Source: Iodobacter ciconiae
GTDB lineage: Bacteria; Pseudomonadota; Gammaproteobacteria; Burkholderiales; Chitinibacteraceae
Assembly (NCBI RefSeq): GCF_003952345.1
Contig: NZ_CP034433.1
Coordinates: 1,860,001-1,924,000 of the forward strand
DNA: 64,000 bases
Direction: 5' to 3'
The translations under genes were made by a program, and so were the position numbers. Under the pieces are notes generated by a model. It had not been told where the DNA came from, did not search any database, and saw only the letters and a list, made by a program, of their open reading frames with translations. Of the stretch, positions 39,701 to 49,209 are shown in pieces. How positions within the stretch are numbered: position 1 is the stretch's first letter; the number at the start of each line of letters is the position of its first letter.

Positions 39701-39957
39701 GTGGCATTTTGGTCTGCCTTTTGCAATTGCTTCACTACTAATTCTAAAAATCGCTGCTCTGGCTCTTTTGGATAATTAATGCAAAATTTCTGCCATTCTC
39801 CATCTTGCGTGTCCTGCACAAAGCCCAATAAATCCTCAAGATAGATGGCCAATTCACAATTATATTGATCTGCCTTACCCAAAATCCAACCATGAACAAG
39901 CAGCTGCTTAATAATATTATTTCGAAAGATTAATTCATCGTCTTTATTCATCATCAT
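36733..39957 (-). CDS. hsdR: Type I restriction enzyme R subunit HsdR
   Basis: 1074 residues, normal length. Endonuclease region with RIDLVLFVNGLPVATLELK (PD-ExK type Asp and Glu-x-Lys), SF2 translocase motifs: QHSAGSGKSNS (I), IADEVHSSQ (II, DEVH), LAFTATPK (III), and FQTGFDQP plus SRLNR (V-VI). The C-terminal helical part would bind HsdM. It is the last gene of the minus-strand hsdM-hsdS-hsdR order, 172 bp after hsdS. Confidence 0.95.
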   Translation of the reverse strand: MMMNKDDELIFRNNIIKQLLVHGWILGKADQYNCELAIYLEDLLGFVQDTQDGEWQKFCINYPKEPEQRFLELVVKQLQKADQNATGAVSRTYGTLGVLRYGIKDRNTRFSLCQFKPEHDLNPDTLVRYKKNRLRVVPELVYSPYATMAQRAQTGAKSKTWRIDLVLFVNGLPVATLELKSEFKQAVQNAIKQYKTTRLPIDPVAKKPEPLLSFKRGAIVHFAVSPFDVYMTTKLAGENTYFLPFNKGTTEGGAGNDKPAGINQYATDYLWNEVLLPDHLLNILARYVHLQIEDKEDFEGCKYKKESMIFPRYHQWDVVSKLIQAARIEGPGHRYLIQHSAGSGKSNSIAWVAHQLSSLYNELGKKQFDSVIVVTDRNVLDAQLQDTIHQFEYTDGVVGRINNQEGDGSKSEKLARALESAQPIIIVTIQTFPFVLKALENSVNLKERCYAIIADEVHSSQTGSTARQLKEVLMKDALPDDLITASVALHRGSKNLSYLAFTATPKPKTLELFGRLPHPDKAASLSNKPVAYHVYSMRQAIEEGFILDVLKNYTNYQVAYKLALKIENSDQDVESKRTRVKLNQWVHLHDHNIAQKVMVIVEHFKSHVMGLLGGQAKAMVVTSSRKEAVRYKQDFDKYIKEKGYQKIHTIVAFSGEVEFSDKDPSVAKLSGQKFTESNMNPRLKGRDLRKAFDSDGYQVMIVANKFQTGFDQPKLCAMYVDKKLGGVECVQTLSRLNRTYPSKAETGTFILDFFNEPQDILRAFQPFYQTAELADVSDPNLIFELFTKLRAAEIFSWPEIEQFCTEFYSKNKSNTAVANICKPAIERWQQRYKRVAETFKQANSLFELNKKESQNIALLDNAKSQLKDCQKEKDALEIFKKDLGSFVHFYDFMSQIVDYDNKDLEKLSLFARNLQPMLREMIIEGDEIDLDNVTLAHYRVSKLYQQDLALKESAHQFKTGGVLGLTKLKDKKAELLSQLIIRLNELFITDQLTDSDMLDYAYAIRDKVSENEMVMKQINNNSAEQAMLGDFSGSVENAVIDSGRVHQNQMMQLFTNLQGMQRFKQLIFDLLVMG

Positions 39958-40129
39958 TCTTTTTATTAGTCATGTACTTTAAGTAATGCAGACGGCTAAA
40001 CCAGCCGGTATAAAGTACAAACTAAGCTAACTTCTGCTCGTATTCAGTTTCGTTATTTCCATGCAAGTGGCAAGCCGGTATTTGCCAGGCTCCCGATAAA
40101 ACCATTTTGAAATAACAAGTTAATCTTCC

Positions 40130-41410
40130 CTAAGAAGGCTGCCAGTTACAGACATCAATCTTGCCAGTCACCGCAGCAGAAATGAGTGCAGTACGGCGTT
40201 CCTGAGATAAATGAATGGATTTCAGCACCGAATTTATTCCAAAATCAATTTTCTCTGTTTGCTCATAAATATATTTCTCAATCTCAGCCTGCTCTTCGAA
40301 AGGCGGAATTAACTGCCAGTAATTTCCCACTTGTTCCTGTGAAATCATGGGAATCGCAGTATTTGATGTTTGTAATTTTACAAGATTTTGAATTGAAGAG
40401 CTCATCAAACAATAACTAACAAATAATGAGCGCAGCTTCAAATCCCTTAGCACAATCAAACTTGGATTTATTGTTGCCAAGCCCAGGTTATAAGGTACAT
40501 TTGATACTTTACCTACAGTGCTGCCCCGCTGAACAAATAAAATCATTCCTTCTTTCAGCATAATTTCAGGAGATTCATGGTATTTTTTCCATGAAATATA
40601 CTGAGGATTATTTAATGTGATACCGCCATTAGAGCTCATTTCGGTAGCACCAATAACTAGAGCACCATTCTCTTCATCAACCAAATCCTCAATGGTATAC
40701 CCCCTAAAACCAATTCGACCTTTTACAGAGCAATAGAATTTCAATCTGGAAATATCCCAATGCTCCGGCACTTCACCCAGCCATTCCACACCCGAATTTT
40801 TCATTGGGGCATTTGGATTAAGGCCTTTAGTAACGGCATGGCTAATTACAGCCTGACGTTTTTCTTTAAGCAAAGCAATCAAACTTTGCTGCTTTTCAAT
40901 CAGAGCATCAATCTTCGATGTTTCATAATCAAGAAAGCTGGCAATTAGATCCTGCTCTCTTCTTGTTGGAAATGGTATTTTTAAACATATAATATTTGCT
41001 ACTGCCAATCCCGGCTGTGCTGCAGATACATTGTACTGATTCAGATTCATCGCTCTAAGTGTTTCACCAAGCCATTTAAGATTCACATCAACAAGCGGGT
41101 ACACAACAATAGCATGCTCGGAAGCCCAAAATTTCCCTCGGCCATAATTAATATTACCGCACAAGGCACCCTGCCTGCCAATTAACACATAATGACCATT
41201 CAAGTTAAAATCAGTCGTAAACCCACGCAAGCCATTACCACCATAAACAGGACACTCACCTTCGGCCTCAATTTGATCAGAAATAATTAAATCACCGCTG
41301 CGCATTTTGGCAAAATAACTGATTCGCTTTACATCCCAATGAGCGGGCACAGAATCAAACCAATCAGTTCCTGAATCCTTATATTCTGCATACGCTTTAT
41401 ACCGGCTCAT
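40130..41410 (-). CDS. hsdS: Type I restriction specificity subunit HsdS
   Basis: 426 residues with two target-recognition domains, each followed by a conserved helical spacer: first TRD starts at DSVPAHWDVKRISYF, its spacer is SFLDYETSKIDALIEKQQSLIALLKEKRQA; second TRD starts at EVPEHWDISRLKF, its spacer is EKIDFGINSVLKSI..QERRTALISAAVTG. This is a full-length HsdS. The recognised DNA sequence cannot be predicted here. Confidence 0.93.
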   Translation of the reverse strand: MSRYKAYAEYKDSGTDWFDSVPAHWDVKRISYFAKMRSGDLIISDQIEAEGECPVYGGNGLRGFTTDFNLNGHYVLIGRQGALCGNINYGRGKFWASEHAIVVYPLVDVNLKWLGETLRAMNLNQYNVSAAQPGLAVANIICLKIPFPTRREQDLIASFLDYETSKIDALIEKQQSLIALLKEKRQAVISHAVTKGLNPNAPMKNSGVEWLGEVPEHWDISRLKFYCSVKGRIGFRGYTIEDLVDEENGALVIGATEMSSNGGITLNNPQYISWKKYHESPEIMLKEGMILFVQRGSTVGKVSNVPYNLGLATINPSLIVLRDLKLRSLFVSYCLMSSSIQNLVKLQTSNTAIPMISQEQVGNYWQLIPPFEEQAEIEKYIYEQTEKIDFGINSVLKSIHLSQERRTALISAAVTGKIDVCNWQPS

Positions 41411-41881
41411 TCTTTTATTCCCTTGTTGCTGATTATGTTGTGATTAATTTGCAATCCAAGAATAAATCCCCCTTTAAAAAAGGAGGAAGTTATTCTTATT
41501 ACGCCACATCATATTATTTATATCTTCCTCTCTTTTTAAAAAATAGAAACTTATTCTTATTAAGCCACATCATCTTCATTTTTTAAATAAAAGGCTGCTC
41601 TTGCTTGGTACAAGTGAAATTCTGCTTTATAGCTTTATCCCCCTCCCCTTTGTAAAAGAGGAGTTAGGAGGATCTGCTTCAGTCAATATCAACTCTCACT
41701 TGATTGTAAATCCGCTTGACCATTGGACCATTGATGGTAAATCCTTGCAGGCTAGGCAAACGCTACACCAATTGCCCCCCGGCGTCAGAAATCTTCAAGA
41801 CGCATAGCGGGCTACCACACAATAAGCTTACTGAAATACGGCATCCATAAAGTCGGCAATTTCAAAAAATAAAGGGCGTAC
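41411..41881. repeat. Repeat-bearing gap between hsdM and hsdS
   Basis: 471 bp. A direct repeat TTATTCTTATTAMGCCACATC occurs at 41490 and 41551, each preceded by a TC-rich/TTTAAAAA stretch, giving two units of about 60 bp. A CCTCCCCTTTGTAAAAGAGGAG palindrome lies at about 41644. No complete gene; the short frame on the plus strand (41601-41807) is not convincing. An unusual spacing for hsdM-hsdS, which are often adjacent. Confidence 0.5.
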
Positions 41882-44218
41882 TTACGAATGAACCTCTTGC
41901 AACAGCGCCATAATTTCGGCACTGATTGCATCCAGATCAGCATCGATTGCTGCCAGATCACGTGGTGGCTGATACTGGTAGAAATGACGGCTGAAGGGGA
42001 TTTCGTAGCCAACGATGCCAACCTGGCCATCTTTAGCATCGGTTTTGCTGGCATCAATCCAGGCATCCGGTACATGTGGCAGCACTTCTTTCACAAAATA
42101 GGCTTCATTGATGTCGTTAACACTGCGGGCAGGATCCAGTGCCACATTCTCATTGTCGCGCAAATCACCATCGGCTTGATATTCCACCACTTCATTACCC
42201 ACAGCAAACAGCCCGTATAAAGGCTTAGCAGTGGCCTTGTGGACTTTTTTAATCACTTTTTCGGCGGCAGGGTTTTTCCAGCTGACCGCATCAATGAATT
42301 GTTTTTTCTCTTTGCTATCGAGCACAATGGCAGATTTTTTCATGGCAATATTTAAGGCATTGTCAAAACCGTTAAAATCATCGCTTTGCATGCTGCCCAT
42401 CACTTGCTGCAAAGCCTGGGCTTTTAGCAGCAGCGCTTGCTGGGCGCGCCATGTTTTAGCATCCAGCAAATCTTTAATCTGCTTTTCTTTAAGGTCGCTG
42501 AAATGGCTTTTAAGATAGGCACGGATTTCAACCTGGTAATCATCCAGCTGGCCGTAATTTTCGCACTCTGGTGAATCCTGCCAGTAAGGCTGGCCGTATT
42601 CGGCATACACCCATTTCATCGCAGCATTGAGTGCACCTGGCTCATAACGCAGAGCTGCGATGCGCTCATCACTAAGCTGATAAGACAGCCGCAACGGGCG
42701 CTCTATGCTGATACGGCGGTAGCCAAATTCATAGCTGGCAAAAATCTTGGCCGCAAAGGTTTTAGCCACTTCAGCCTTAGGCGTGGCGGCCTGGCGGCCA
42801 CGGCTGCTCTTTGAATCGCTCGGCTTACCCAGCTCACGCGCATCGACCACGGCAAAATCACCAAAGCAGCGGGTCATCTCTCGAATATCATTTTCAGACA
42901 TTTCATTACGCTTACTGCCCAAGGATTTACGCATCTTGCCGCAGAGGTTTACCCCATTAATCAGCTGCACTTTGCCCTGACGCTCGGCTGATTTTTTATT
43001 GGAAAGCACCCACACATAAGTAGAAATAGCGGTGTTGTAAAACATATCGGCCGGTAAGGCGACGATGGCTTCAAGCAGATCTGTTTCAAAAATATAACGG
43101 CGAATTTCTGATTCACCCGAACCAGCGCTGCCGGTAAACAATGGCGAGCCATTCAAAATAATGCCGACACGCGAGCCACCATCCTGCCTGTCGCGCATTT
43201 TGCTGATCAGGTGTAACAGAAACAGCAGCGAGCCATCCGAGACACGCGGCAGGCCTGTGCCAAAACGCCCGTCAAAACCTTTAAGCATGTGCTCATCTTT
43301 GATACTGCCTTCGATCTTCTTCCAGTCCACGCCAAAAGGCGGATTTGAAAGCATGTAATCAAATTTATTAGCATAAAGGCGATCATTGGAAAGTGTATTA
43401 CCCAGTTTGATATTACTGACTTCCTGCCCCTTGATCAGCATATCGGCTTTACAAATAGCGTAGCTTTCAGGGTTTAGCTCTTGCCCGTAGGCAACCATTC
43501 TGGCGTCCCGGTTCAGCTCATGAACGTACTCCATCCCCGCCGACAAAAAGCCGCCAGTACCTGCTGTTGGGTCATAAATCGTACGGATGATGCCAGGCTT
43601 GATCAGTGCTTCGTCATCCTCCATAAACACCAGCGATGTAGTCAGGCGGACAATATCGCGCGGGGTAAAGTGCTCCCCCGCAGTTTCATTCGAGCTTTCT
43701 GCAAAGCGGCGAATCAGCTCTTCAAACACCAAACCCATTTCATAATTGGAAATCGCAGCAGGACTAAGATTGCTTAGCCGTACTTTTTGCACAATTTTGT
43801 ACAATAAGTTGGCGTCATCCAGCAGAGCAATCAGTTCGGCAAATTTAAAATGATCAAAAATCTCACGGGCATCTTTGGAAAAAGACTGCAGATATTTCTC
43901 CAGATTAGCTTTAATACCCGACTCACCCAAAGTAGACAAATCCATCAGAGAGGTATTGTAAAAAGACAAAGGGCCTTGACCGCTGTCCGTTGCCCGCAGC
44001 AAAAATTTTTCCTGCCCTTCCTCGGGCAGATTCATCATTTCAACAATTTCGACCTGTTTAAGTACGGCAGCTTTGGAATCAGCAAGCACACATTCCAGAC
44101 GACGCAAAAGTGTAAACGGCAAAATAATGCGGCCATACTGGCTCTGCTTAAAATCCCCACGCAGTAAATCAGCAAGAGACCAGATATATGCAGCCAGATT
44201 ATTGGAAATTTGTGACAT
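41882..44218 (-). CDS. hsdM: Type I DNA adenine methyltransferase HsdM
   Basis: 778 residues. N-terminal HsdM helical domain, SAM motif [11 protein letters not shown] (near 220), catalytic motif [10 protein letters not shown]. The C-terminal part beyond about residue 500 is longer than in classical HsdM (about 500-530 residues) and includes an all-helical stretch with repeated Lys/Ala/Gln residues and [23 protein letters not shown] at the end, which probably contacts HsdS. Likely first gene of the operon. Confidence 0.93.
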   Translation of the reverse strand: MSQISNNLAAYIWSLADLLRGDFKQSQYGRIILPFTLLRRLECVLADSKAAVLKQVEIVEMMNLPEEGQEKFLLRATDSGQGPLSFYNTSLMDLSTLGESGIKANLEKYLQSFSKDAREIFDHFKFAELIALLDDANLLYKIVQKVRLSNLSPAAISNYEMGLVFEELIRRFAESSNETAGEHFTPRDIVRLTTSLVFMEDDEALIKPGIIRTIYDPTAGTGGFLSAGMEYVHELNRDARMVAYGQELNPESYAICKADMLIKGQEVSNIKLGNTLSNDRLYANKFDYMLSNPPFGVDWKKIEGSIKDEHMLKGFDGRFGTGLPRVSDGSLLFLLHLISKMRDRQDGGSRVGIILNGSPLFTGSAGSGESEIRRYIFETDLLEAIVALPADMFYNTAISTYVWVLSNKKSAERQGKVQLINGVNLCGKMRKSLGSKRNEMSENDIREMTRCFGDFAVVDARELGKPSDSKSSRGRQAATPKAEVAKTFAAKIFASYEFGYRRISIERPLRLSYQLSDERIAALRYEPGALNAAMKWVYAEYGQPYWQDSPECENYGQLDDYQVEIRAYLKSHFSDLKEKQIKDLLDAKTWRAQQALLLKAQALQQVMGSMQSDDFNGFDNALNIAMKKSAIVLDSKEKKQFIDAVSWKNPAAEKVIKKVHKATAKPLYGLFAVGNEVVEYQADGDLRDNENVALDPARSVNDINEAYFVKEVLPHVPDAWIDASKTDAKDGQVGIVGYEIPFSRHFYQYQPPRDLAAIDADLDAISAEIMALLQEVHS

Positions 44219-44817
44219 GTGCTTTCAACCAGGTTAAAAATACTTGATGGGCGATATTCTAACGCTTCGTGCGATATCAGGCGGCGCAAAAACAAATATC
44301 GATCAGCATTAAATACATTTTTTATATATACACGCCTGCCGCGTGAGCAATAAGGGTAAAGGGGTATGCTTCAATCAACAGGGCGGGCAATGGCGACTAA
44401 TTCAAAATAATCATCCCGCCATTCGCCAACCACATCCACAATATCATTGTTGGCAAAGGGGCTGTACCATATCTAGACCACTTACGCTAAATGGCAGGCA
44501 CCAATTAAATACTTCACTCCACAAAGGTGATAATAAATCATCATTCACTCCTGATGGATAAAGAAAAATACCATATAAAACAGCCTCAATAATTGCAGTA
44601 ATTATACCCCATTTAATATCGATTTTTAGATAAACCTCTTCTCCACGCAAATGTTAAGGCAGCATCCAAATCAATCGCTGATTTGTACTTCTTTCAACTA
44701 AAACTACGTAAATATCACTATCTTTCTCAACGGAAAATTCAATTTCTTCGCCACCTTTAAAAACTACATTATAAAAACGACCTGCAACTCTTTTTCATCT
44801 AACTTGCAGGTAAAAAA
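44219..44817 (-). other. Degenerate coding debris downstream of a broken minus-strand gene
   Basis: Minus-strand open stretches without clean starts: 44654-44812 encodes FKGGEEIEFSVEKDSDIYVVL and ends LIWMLP; 44444-44650 encodes a 68-residue frame starting MRGEEVYLKIDIKWG with a hydrophobic middle. They may be decayed members of a small gene cluster. No family recognised. Confidence 0.35.
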
Positions 44818-45752
44818 CTACACGCTGATTTCGGCATCACCTGATACCGTTGCTAAAGAGCCAGTATTAAATAGCTGCCCAATTAAAGCAGCTGCAGACG
44901 CAGCAGCCCTGCTGTATTTTTTATGCTATCAATAAAAACCAAATCTTCATAACCATGACTGATTTGCAAATCACTGACAATTCCTTTGATAAGTTGATAT
45001 TTTTTATTTGCACTTGATTTGTTAAACAATTAGAGAACCTCTGCACGAATCGCCGCTTTAAACCATTTCACCCTGCTCGAGTCGGATTTTCAGTCCTTTT
45101 TGCTTTGATAAGCGCTGCAATGCCTGGTTTTCCAAACTTTGCTTTTTTAGCATGCAACTTGCCCCTTGCGGCACAAATAACTCTCGCCACGAAGCATATT
45201 CGATAATGCGGCTAAACAGACAAACCGACTCAGATTTTTAGCCAGCCCCCGCTCAATCACGCAGCTGAGCAGCGAGCTCGCGAGACCCGCATCGCCACTC
45301 AACACTTGTTCCTCCCCGCACAGCAGCTTTAAGTCCTCGGCGTTGCCAGCAGAGTGAGTGTCAGGATGTGGGTAAGCCCTGTTTAGCCATCCACGCCGAT
45401 GTGCACTTTGGCGCCAAAGTGCCACTCACTAGCTTTCTTACTTTGATGCATTTCCGAATCACGCTCACCTTTTGCATTCTTGGTTGAAGTGGAAGCTGAG
45501 ATCAGCCAGGCAAGGTCAAGCGATTGCTGACCTCAGCGACCACAGCTTGGACAGTGTGGCTCAATCAATAGAAGGAAATCGTGCCAGGGAAAAATCTGCT
45601 CCAGCTGAACCCAAAAACACTCCCGGCGGGTAATTTTCTTTTTTTTCTGAAGATTTTATTCGTGCAGAGGTTCCCTAAGGGGCATTACCAATGGCTTGTT
45701 CCATTTTGGAATGGACTCTGTAAAAAGTTTCGCTTTCTTTACCTTGGTGCAT
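44818..45752 (-). pseudogene. Unknown gene interrupted by an IS5-family remnant
   Basis: The minus-strand ATG at 45752 with AGGAG upstream begins MHQGKESETFYRVHSKMEQ and runs into the IS end at 45675. Beyond the other IS end (45033) the same strand reads SANKKYQLIKGIVSDLQ then HGYEDLVFIDSIKN and, after a frame change, AAASAAALIGQLFNTGSL to a stop at 44818. This looks like one unknown gene of about 100 residues, disrupted by the insertion and then frameshifted. Function not recognised. Confidence 0.45.
45034..45675 (-). mobile_element. IS5-family insertion sequence remnant
   Basis: Bounded by terminal inverted repeats AGAACCTCTGCACGAAT (45035-) and ATTCGTGCAGAGGTTCCC (to 45675). Minus-strand translation in pieces gives transposase segments ERDSEMHQSKKASEWHFGAK and KVHIGVDG, typical of IS5 transposases. 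Only about 640 bp remain of an expected length near 1 kb, with stops and frame changes. Flanking TTAG / CTAA fits a YTAR target site. Confidence 0.75.
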
Positions 45753-45817
45753 AGATATTATGACTCCTGTTTCTTTAATTAAACTTAAATAATAAACATC
45801 AAAACAATGAGGTTGTT

Positions 45818-47005
45818 ATGGCAGCATTAAATAATTTAGTCGTTTTAGACTTAACTCGTGTATTGGCTGGGCCATTTAGTAGCATGCTACTTGCAGATAT
45901 GGGCGCAGAAGTTATTAAAATTGAAATGCCTGAGATTGGCGATGATAGTCGCTCATTTGCACCTTTCGTTAATGGAGAAAGTGCCTATTACATGAATTTA
46001 AATCGAAATAAAAAAGGCATGACTATTAACCTAAAATGTAAAGAAGGTAAGAAATTATTTACTGAGCTTGTTAAAAAAGCTGATATTGTTTTAGAAAACT
46101 ACCGGCCAGGTACAATGGAAAAACTAGGCCTTGGTTATGAACAACTAAAAGAAATTAATCCTAAAATTATCTACGGTTGTATTTCTGGATTTGGTCACTA
46201 TGGACCTTATTCAAATCGTGCAGGTTACGATATTATCGGCCAGGCAGTTGGTGGCATGATGAGTACAACGGGTTGGCCTGATGGCGAACCAACTCGCTGC
46301 GGTACTGCGATCTCGGATGTCTTAGCTGGGTTATTTGCCACTATCGGTGTGCTCTCTGCGCAGCGCAAAGCGGAAATAACAGGCATTGGTCAAAAAGTAG
46401 ACGTTGCATTGGTTGACTCAGTGGTTGCTGGTATGGAAATCATCAACCAAATTTACCTTACTGAAGGTGTTATCCCTGGTCGTAATGGTAATCGCTATGA
46501 ATCAATTTACCCTTATGACTCTTTCAAATGTAGCGATGGCAATATTGTTATTGGGGCGGGTAATGATAAGCTATACCATACCCTATGCCACCTCATGAAT
46601 GCACCTGAATTAATTTCAGATGAGCGTTTCACTCATAATCCTCTTAGAATTAAAAACTGCAGCATACTAAAAAACATAATTGAAACATGGTCAATTAATT
46701 ACACCATGGATGAGTTAATCGATATGCTTCTGGATAAAGGCATTCCTGCCGGCCCAATTAATACTATCGACAGAGTGGTTTCCGATCCGCATATTGCCGA
46801 TAGTCGTGAAATGTTTGTCGATATGGTTCATCCAATTGCAGGTAAACTCAAAATCACTGGTAACCCAATAAAAATGAGTGATGATCGTTATAAGCAACCA
46901 GAATCATCTCCTTTACTTGGTGAACATAATTCAGAGATTTTAATTAAATATCTCAACCTTTCTAAAAGTGAAATAAATGATCTAAAATCAAATGGAGTAA
47001 TATAA
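45818..47005 (+). CDS. Class III (CaiB/BaiF) CoA-transferase
   Basis: 395 residues. N-terminal VLDLTRVLAGPF with LLADMGAEVIKIE, central GFGHYGPYSNRAGYD and the helix VDVALVDSVVAG bearing the likely catalytic Asp (near residue 198). The family moves CoA between carboxylic acids. First gene of an AT-rich six-gene block, ribosome site GAGG. Class III enzymes acting on D-citramalate with succinyl-CoA are known in Chloroflexus (recalled). My inference here is activation of citramalate or a related hydroxy-diacid. Codon usage is AT-rich, unlike the backbone. Confidence 0.88.
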   Translation: MAALNNLVVLDLTRVLAGPFSSMLLADMGAEVIKIEMPEIGDDSRSFAPFVNGESAYYMNLNRNKKGMTINLKCKEGKKLFTELVKKADIVLENYRPGTMEKLGLGYEQLKEINPKIIYGCISGFGHYGPYSNRAGYDIIGQAVGGMMSTTGWPDGEPTRCGTAISDVLAGLFATIGVLSAQRKAEITGIGQKVDVALVDSVVAGMEIINQIYLTEGVIPGRNGNRYESIYPYDSFKCSDGNIVIGAGNDKLYHTLCHLMNAPELISDERFTHNPLRIKNCSILKNIIETWSINYTMDELIDMLLDKGIPAGPINTIDRVVSDPHIADSREMFVDMVHPIAGKLKITGNPIKMSDDRYKQPESSPLLGEHNSEILIKYLNLSKSEINDLKSNGVI

Positions 47006-47009
47006 TAAA

Positions 47010-47954
47010 ATGAAAGCACATCAAAAAAATAATCATATCATTATTAGTGATGTTTTCCCAAGAGATGGCATTCAAAACTTAGAACAGCTTATCACCACAG
47101 AAGATAAAAAAAACTTCATCAAAGGCCTGGTTGATATTGGCATGAAAGATATTGAGGTGACATCTTTTGTTAATCCTAAACTAATGCACCAATTTTATGA
47201 TTCTAAGGAAATTGCTAATTACTCATTAGAGCTGGCTGAAGATTATAACATTTCAGTCTCTGCATTAGCTCCAAATTATATTGGGGCTAAAAACCTCTAT
47301 GATTCTGGTTTGCGTAATATGAATTATGTGATATCGGTAAGTGAGACCCATAATTTAAAAAATATTAATAGAACAGTGCGCCAGTCTATTGATGATTTAA
47401 AATATATTAAAGACTCACTTCCTGATTTAAATATAAGATTAGTCCTTGCTACTGTATTTGGCTGCCCATTTTCAGGTTATATACCTACTGATCTGACAAT
47501 TGACATTCTAAATAAAGCAAGTGCATTTGGTATTAGCAATGTGACTTTATGCGACACAATTGGGGTAGCTAACCCACATCAAGTAAAGTCTATTTTAAAT
47601 GACATCATGAGCTTGCCTAGTAATTTTGAGCTTAGTTTACACATGCACAATACTCACGGCATGGCACTGGCCAATATCCATCAAGGTATTATCTCTGGCA
47701 TTAAACGCTTTGAAACTGCTATCGGAGGGCTAGGTGGTTGCCCATTTGCTCCAGGGGCTGCAGGTAATGTGGCAACTGAAGATGTTGTTAATATGCTTCA
47801 TCGTATGGGATTAAACACGGGTATTGAACTTGGAAAGTTGCTGACAATATTGAAAAGTATAAACAACATCATCCCAAATAAAATTAATAGCCAATTATTT
47901 AAAGCAAGAAGCTATTCAGAGTTTAACTTTTACCAGGAGAGTAACAATGGGTAA
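47010..47954 (+). CDS. HMG-CoA-lyase-like aldol lyase
   Basis: 314 residues, TIM barrel of the HMGL/pyruvate carboxyltransferase class. Seen: PRDGIQNLE (catalytic Arg/Asp), ATVFGCPFSG, metal-binding HMHNTHG, and the HMG-CoA lyase signature GGLGGCPFAPGAAGN with the catalytic Cys. Follows the CoA-transferase by 4 bp and overlaps the next gene by 8 bp. It should cleave a 3-hydroxy-3-methyl type acyl-CoA; (R)-citramalyl-CoA to acetyl-CoA and pyruvate is the most coherent guess from context. HMG-CoA itself or citryl-CoA are alternatives. Confidence 0.87.
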   Translation: MKAHQKNNHIIISDVFPRDGIQNLEQLITTEDKKNFIKGLVDIGMKDIEVTSFVNPKLMHQFYDSKEIANYSLELAEDYNISVSALAPNYIGAKNLYDSGLRNMNYVISVSETHNLKNINRTVRQSIDDLKYIKDSLPDLNIRLVLATVFGCPFSGYIPTDLTIDILNKASAFGISNVTLCDTIGVANPHQVKSILNDIMSLPSNFELSLHMHNTHGMALANIHQGIISGIKRFETAIGGLGGCPFAPGAAGNVATEDVVNMLHRMGLNTGIELGKLLTILKSINNIIPNKINSQLFKARSYSEFNFYQESNNG

Positions 47955-49206
47955 AACTATGTCTGAAAAAATATTATCTGCCAAATCAGGATTAGATTTA
48001 AAAGCGGGTGATATTGCATGGGTCTCGGTCGATAAAGCGATGCTAGATGATATCTTAGGTCCACGCGTACAAATTGCTGAACACTTACCTAAGTTATCTA
48101 CAGGCATTAAGAATGTTGATAATGTGGTGGTAATTTCAGATCACTACACACCACCGGCCACGGTAAAACAAGCTGAAATCGTGAAATTCACCCGTGACTG
48201 GTCAAAAGAGTACGGCATTCAAAACTATTACGAATTTAAAGGCCCTTGTCACCAAGTGATGGCAGAAGAAGGACACGTTGTTCCTGGGACAGTGGTGCTT
48301 GGCACAGACTCACATACCTGTATGGGAGGAGCTTTAGGGGCATTTGCCTCAGGTGTTGGCTCAACAGAGATGTTAGGAATTATATCACAAGGTAAAACCT
48401 GGCTAAAAGTGCCAGAAACAATTCTTGTCGAGTGGGCGGGATCGTTACCTCAATATGTGATGGCAAAAGATATGGTGTTGCATACCATAAAACATATTGG
48501 GCATGCAGGGGCAACTTATAAAGCCATTGAATTTATTGGTGATGCAATAGATGCATTATCCGTTGATCAGCGGATGGCAATCACCAATATGGCGGTAGAG
48601 ATGGGGGCAAAAGTTGGCTTGATGCGAGTAGATGAAAAGGTAGAAATGTATTTGCAAGACAAAGGTATTTTCTCCTATGAAGCCTTCTATTCTGATCCTG
48701 ATGCAACCTATTGCCAAGTATTAAGGTTTGATGCTTCATCATTATCCCCTCAAGTTGCCTGTCCACATGAAGTTGATAATGTTCATGATGTAAGAGCGAT
48801 AAAAGATAAAGCAATAGATCAATTCTATCTTGGCAGTTGCACTGGCGGTCGTTATAGCGATTTAGAAATCGCAGCTAATATTGTCAAAGGCAAAAAAATT
48901 GCTAAGGGTGTTCGTTTCTTAGTTTCTCCAGCCTCTCAGTCAATTTGGGAAAAAGCCTCTCAATCAGGGGTATTAGGGACGCTTGCCAAAAGCGGTGCCA
49001 CGATTTTAGCACCAACGTGTGGTGTATGTGTCGGCCTACACTCAGGTTTGTTAGCCGCAAAAGAACGTTGCCTATCAACTAGCAACCGCAATTTCATCGG
49101 CCGAATGGGTAGCACTGAAGCTGAAATTTATCTTGCGTCACCAGCGACTGTCGCAGCAAGTGCACTTAAAGGAATCATCGCCGATCCTTGCGATATTAAG
49201 GAATAA
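47947..49206 (+). CDS. Aconitase-family dehydratase, large subunit (LeuC-like)
   Basis: 419 residues, the archaeal/DmdA-like short type. [4Fe-4S] cysteines appear in THTCMGGALGAFASGVGSTEM, in LGSCTGG and in PTCGVCVGLHSG. Start ATG 47947 with AGGAG upstream inside the preceding gene. Pairs with the small subunit 3 bp downstream. Substrate not fixed by sequence: isopropylmalate, citraconate/citramalate, dimethylmaleate and homoaconitate enzymes share this fold. The catabolic setting argues against leucine synthesis. Confidence 0.87.
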   Translation: MGKTMSEKILSAKSGLDLKAGDIAWVSVDKAMLDDILGPRVQIAEHLPKLSTGIKNVDNVVVISDHYTPPATVKQAEIVKFTRDWSKEYGIQNYYEFKGPCHQVMAEEGHVVPGTVVLGTDSHTCMGGALGAFASGVGSTEMLGIISQGKTWLKVPETILVEWAGSLPQYVMAKDMVLHTIKHIGHAGATYKAIEFIGDAIDALSVDQRMAITNMAVEMGAKVGLMRVDEKVEMYLQDKGIFSYEAFYSDPDATYCQVLRFDASSLSPQVACPHEVDNVHDVRAIKDKAIDQFYLGSCTGGRYSDLEIAANIVKGKKIAKGVRFLVSPASQSIWEKASQSGVLGTLAKSGATILAPTCGVCVGLHSGLLAAKERCLSTSNRNFIGRMGSTEAEIYLASPATVAASALKGIIADPCDIKE

Positions 49207-49209
49207 AAC

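Noticed and set aside
41601..41807. A 68-residue plus-strand frame in the hsdM-hsdS gap
   Set aside because: Encodes the repeat sequence itself; no ribosome site and no family features.
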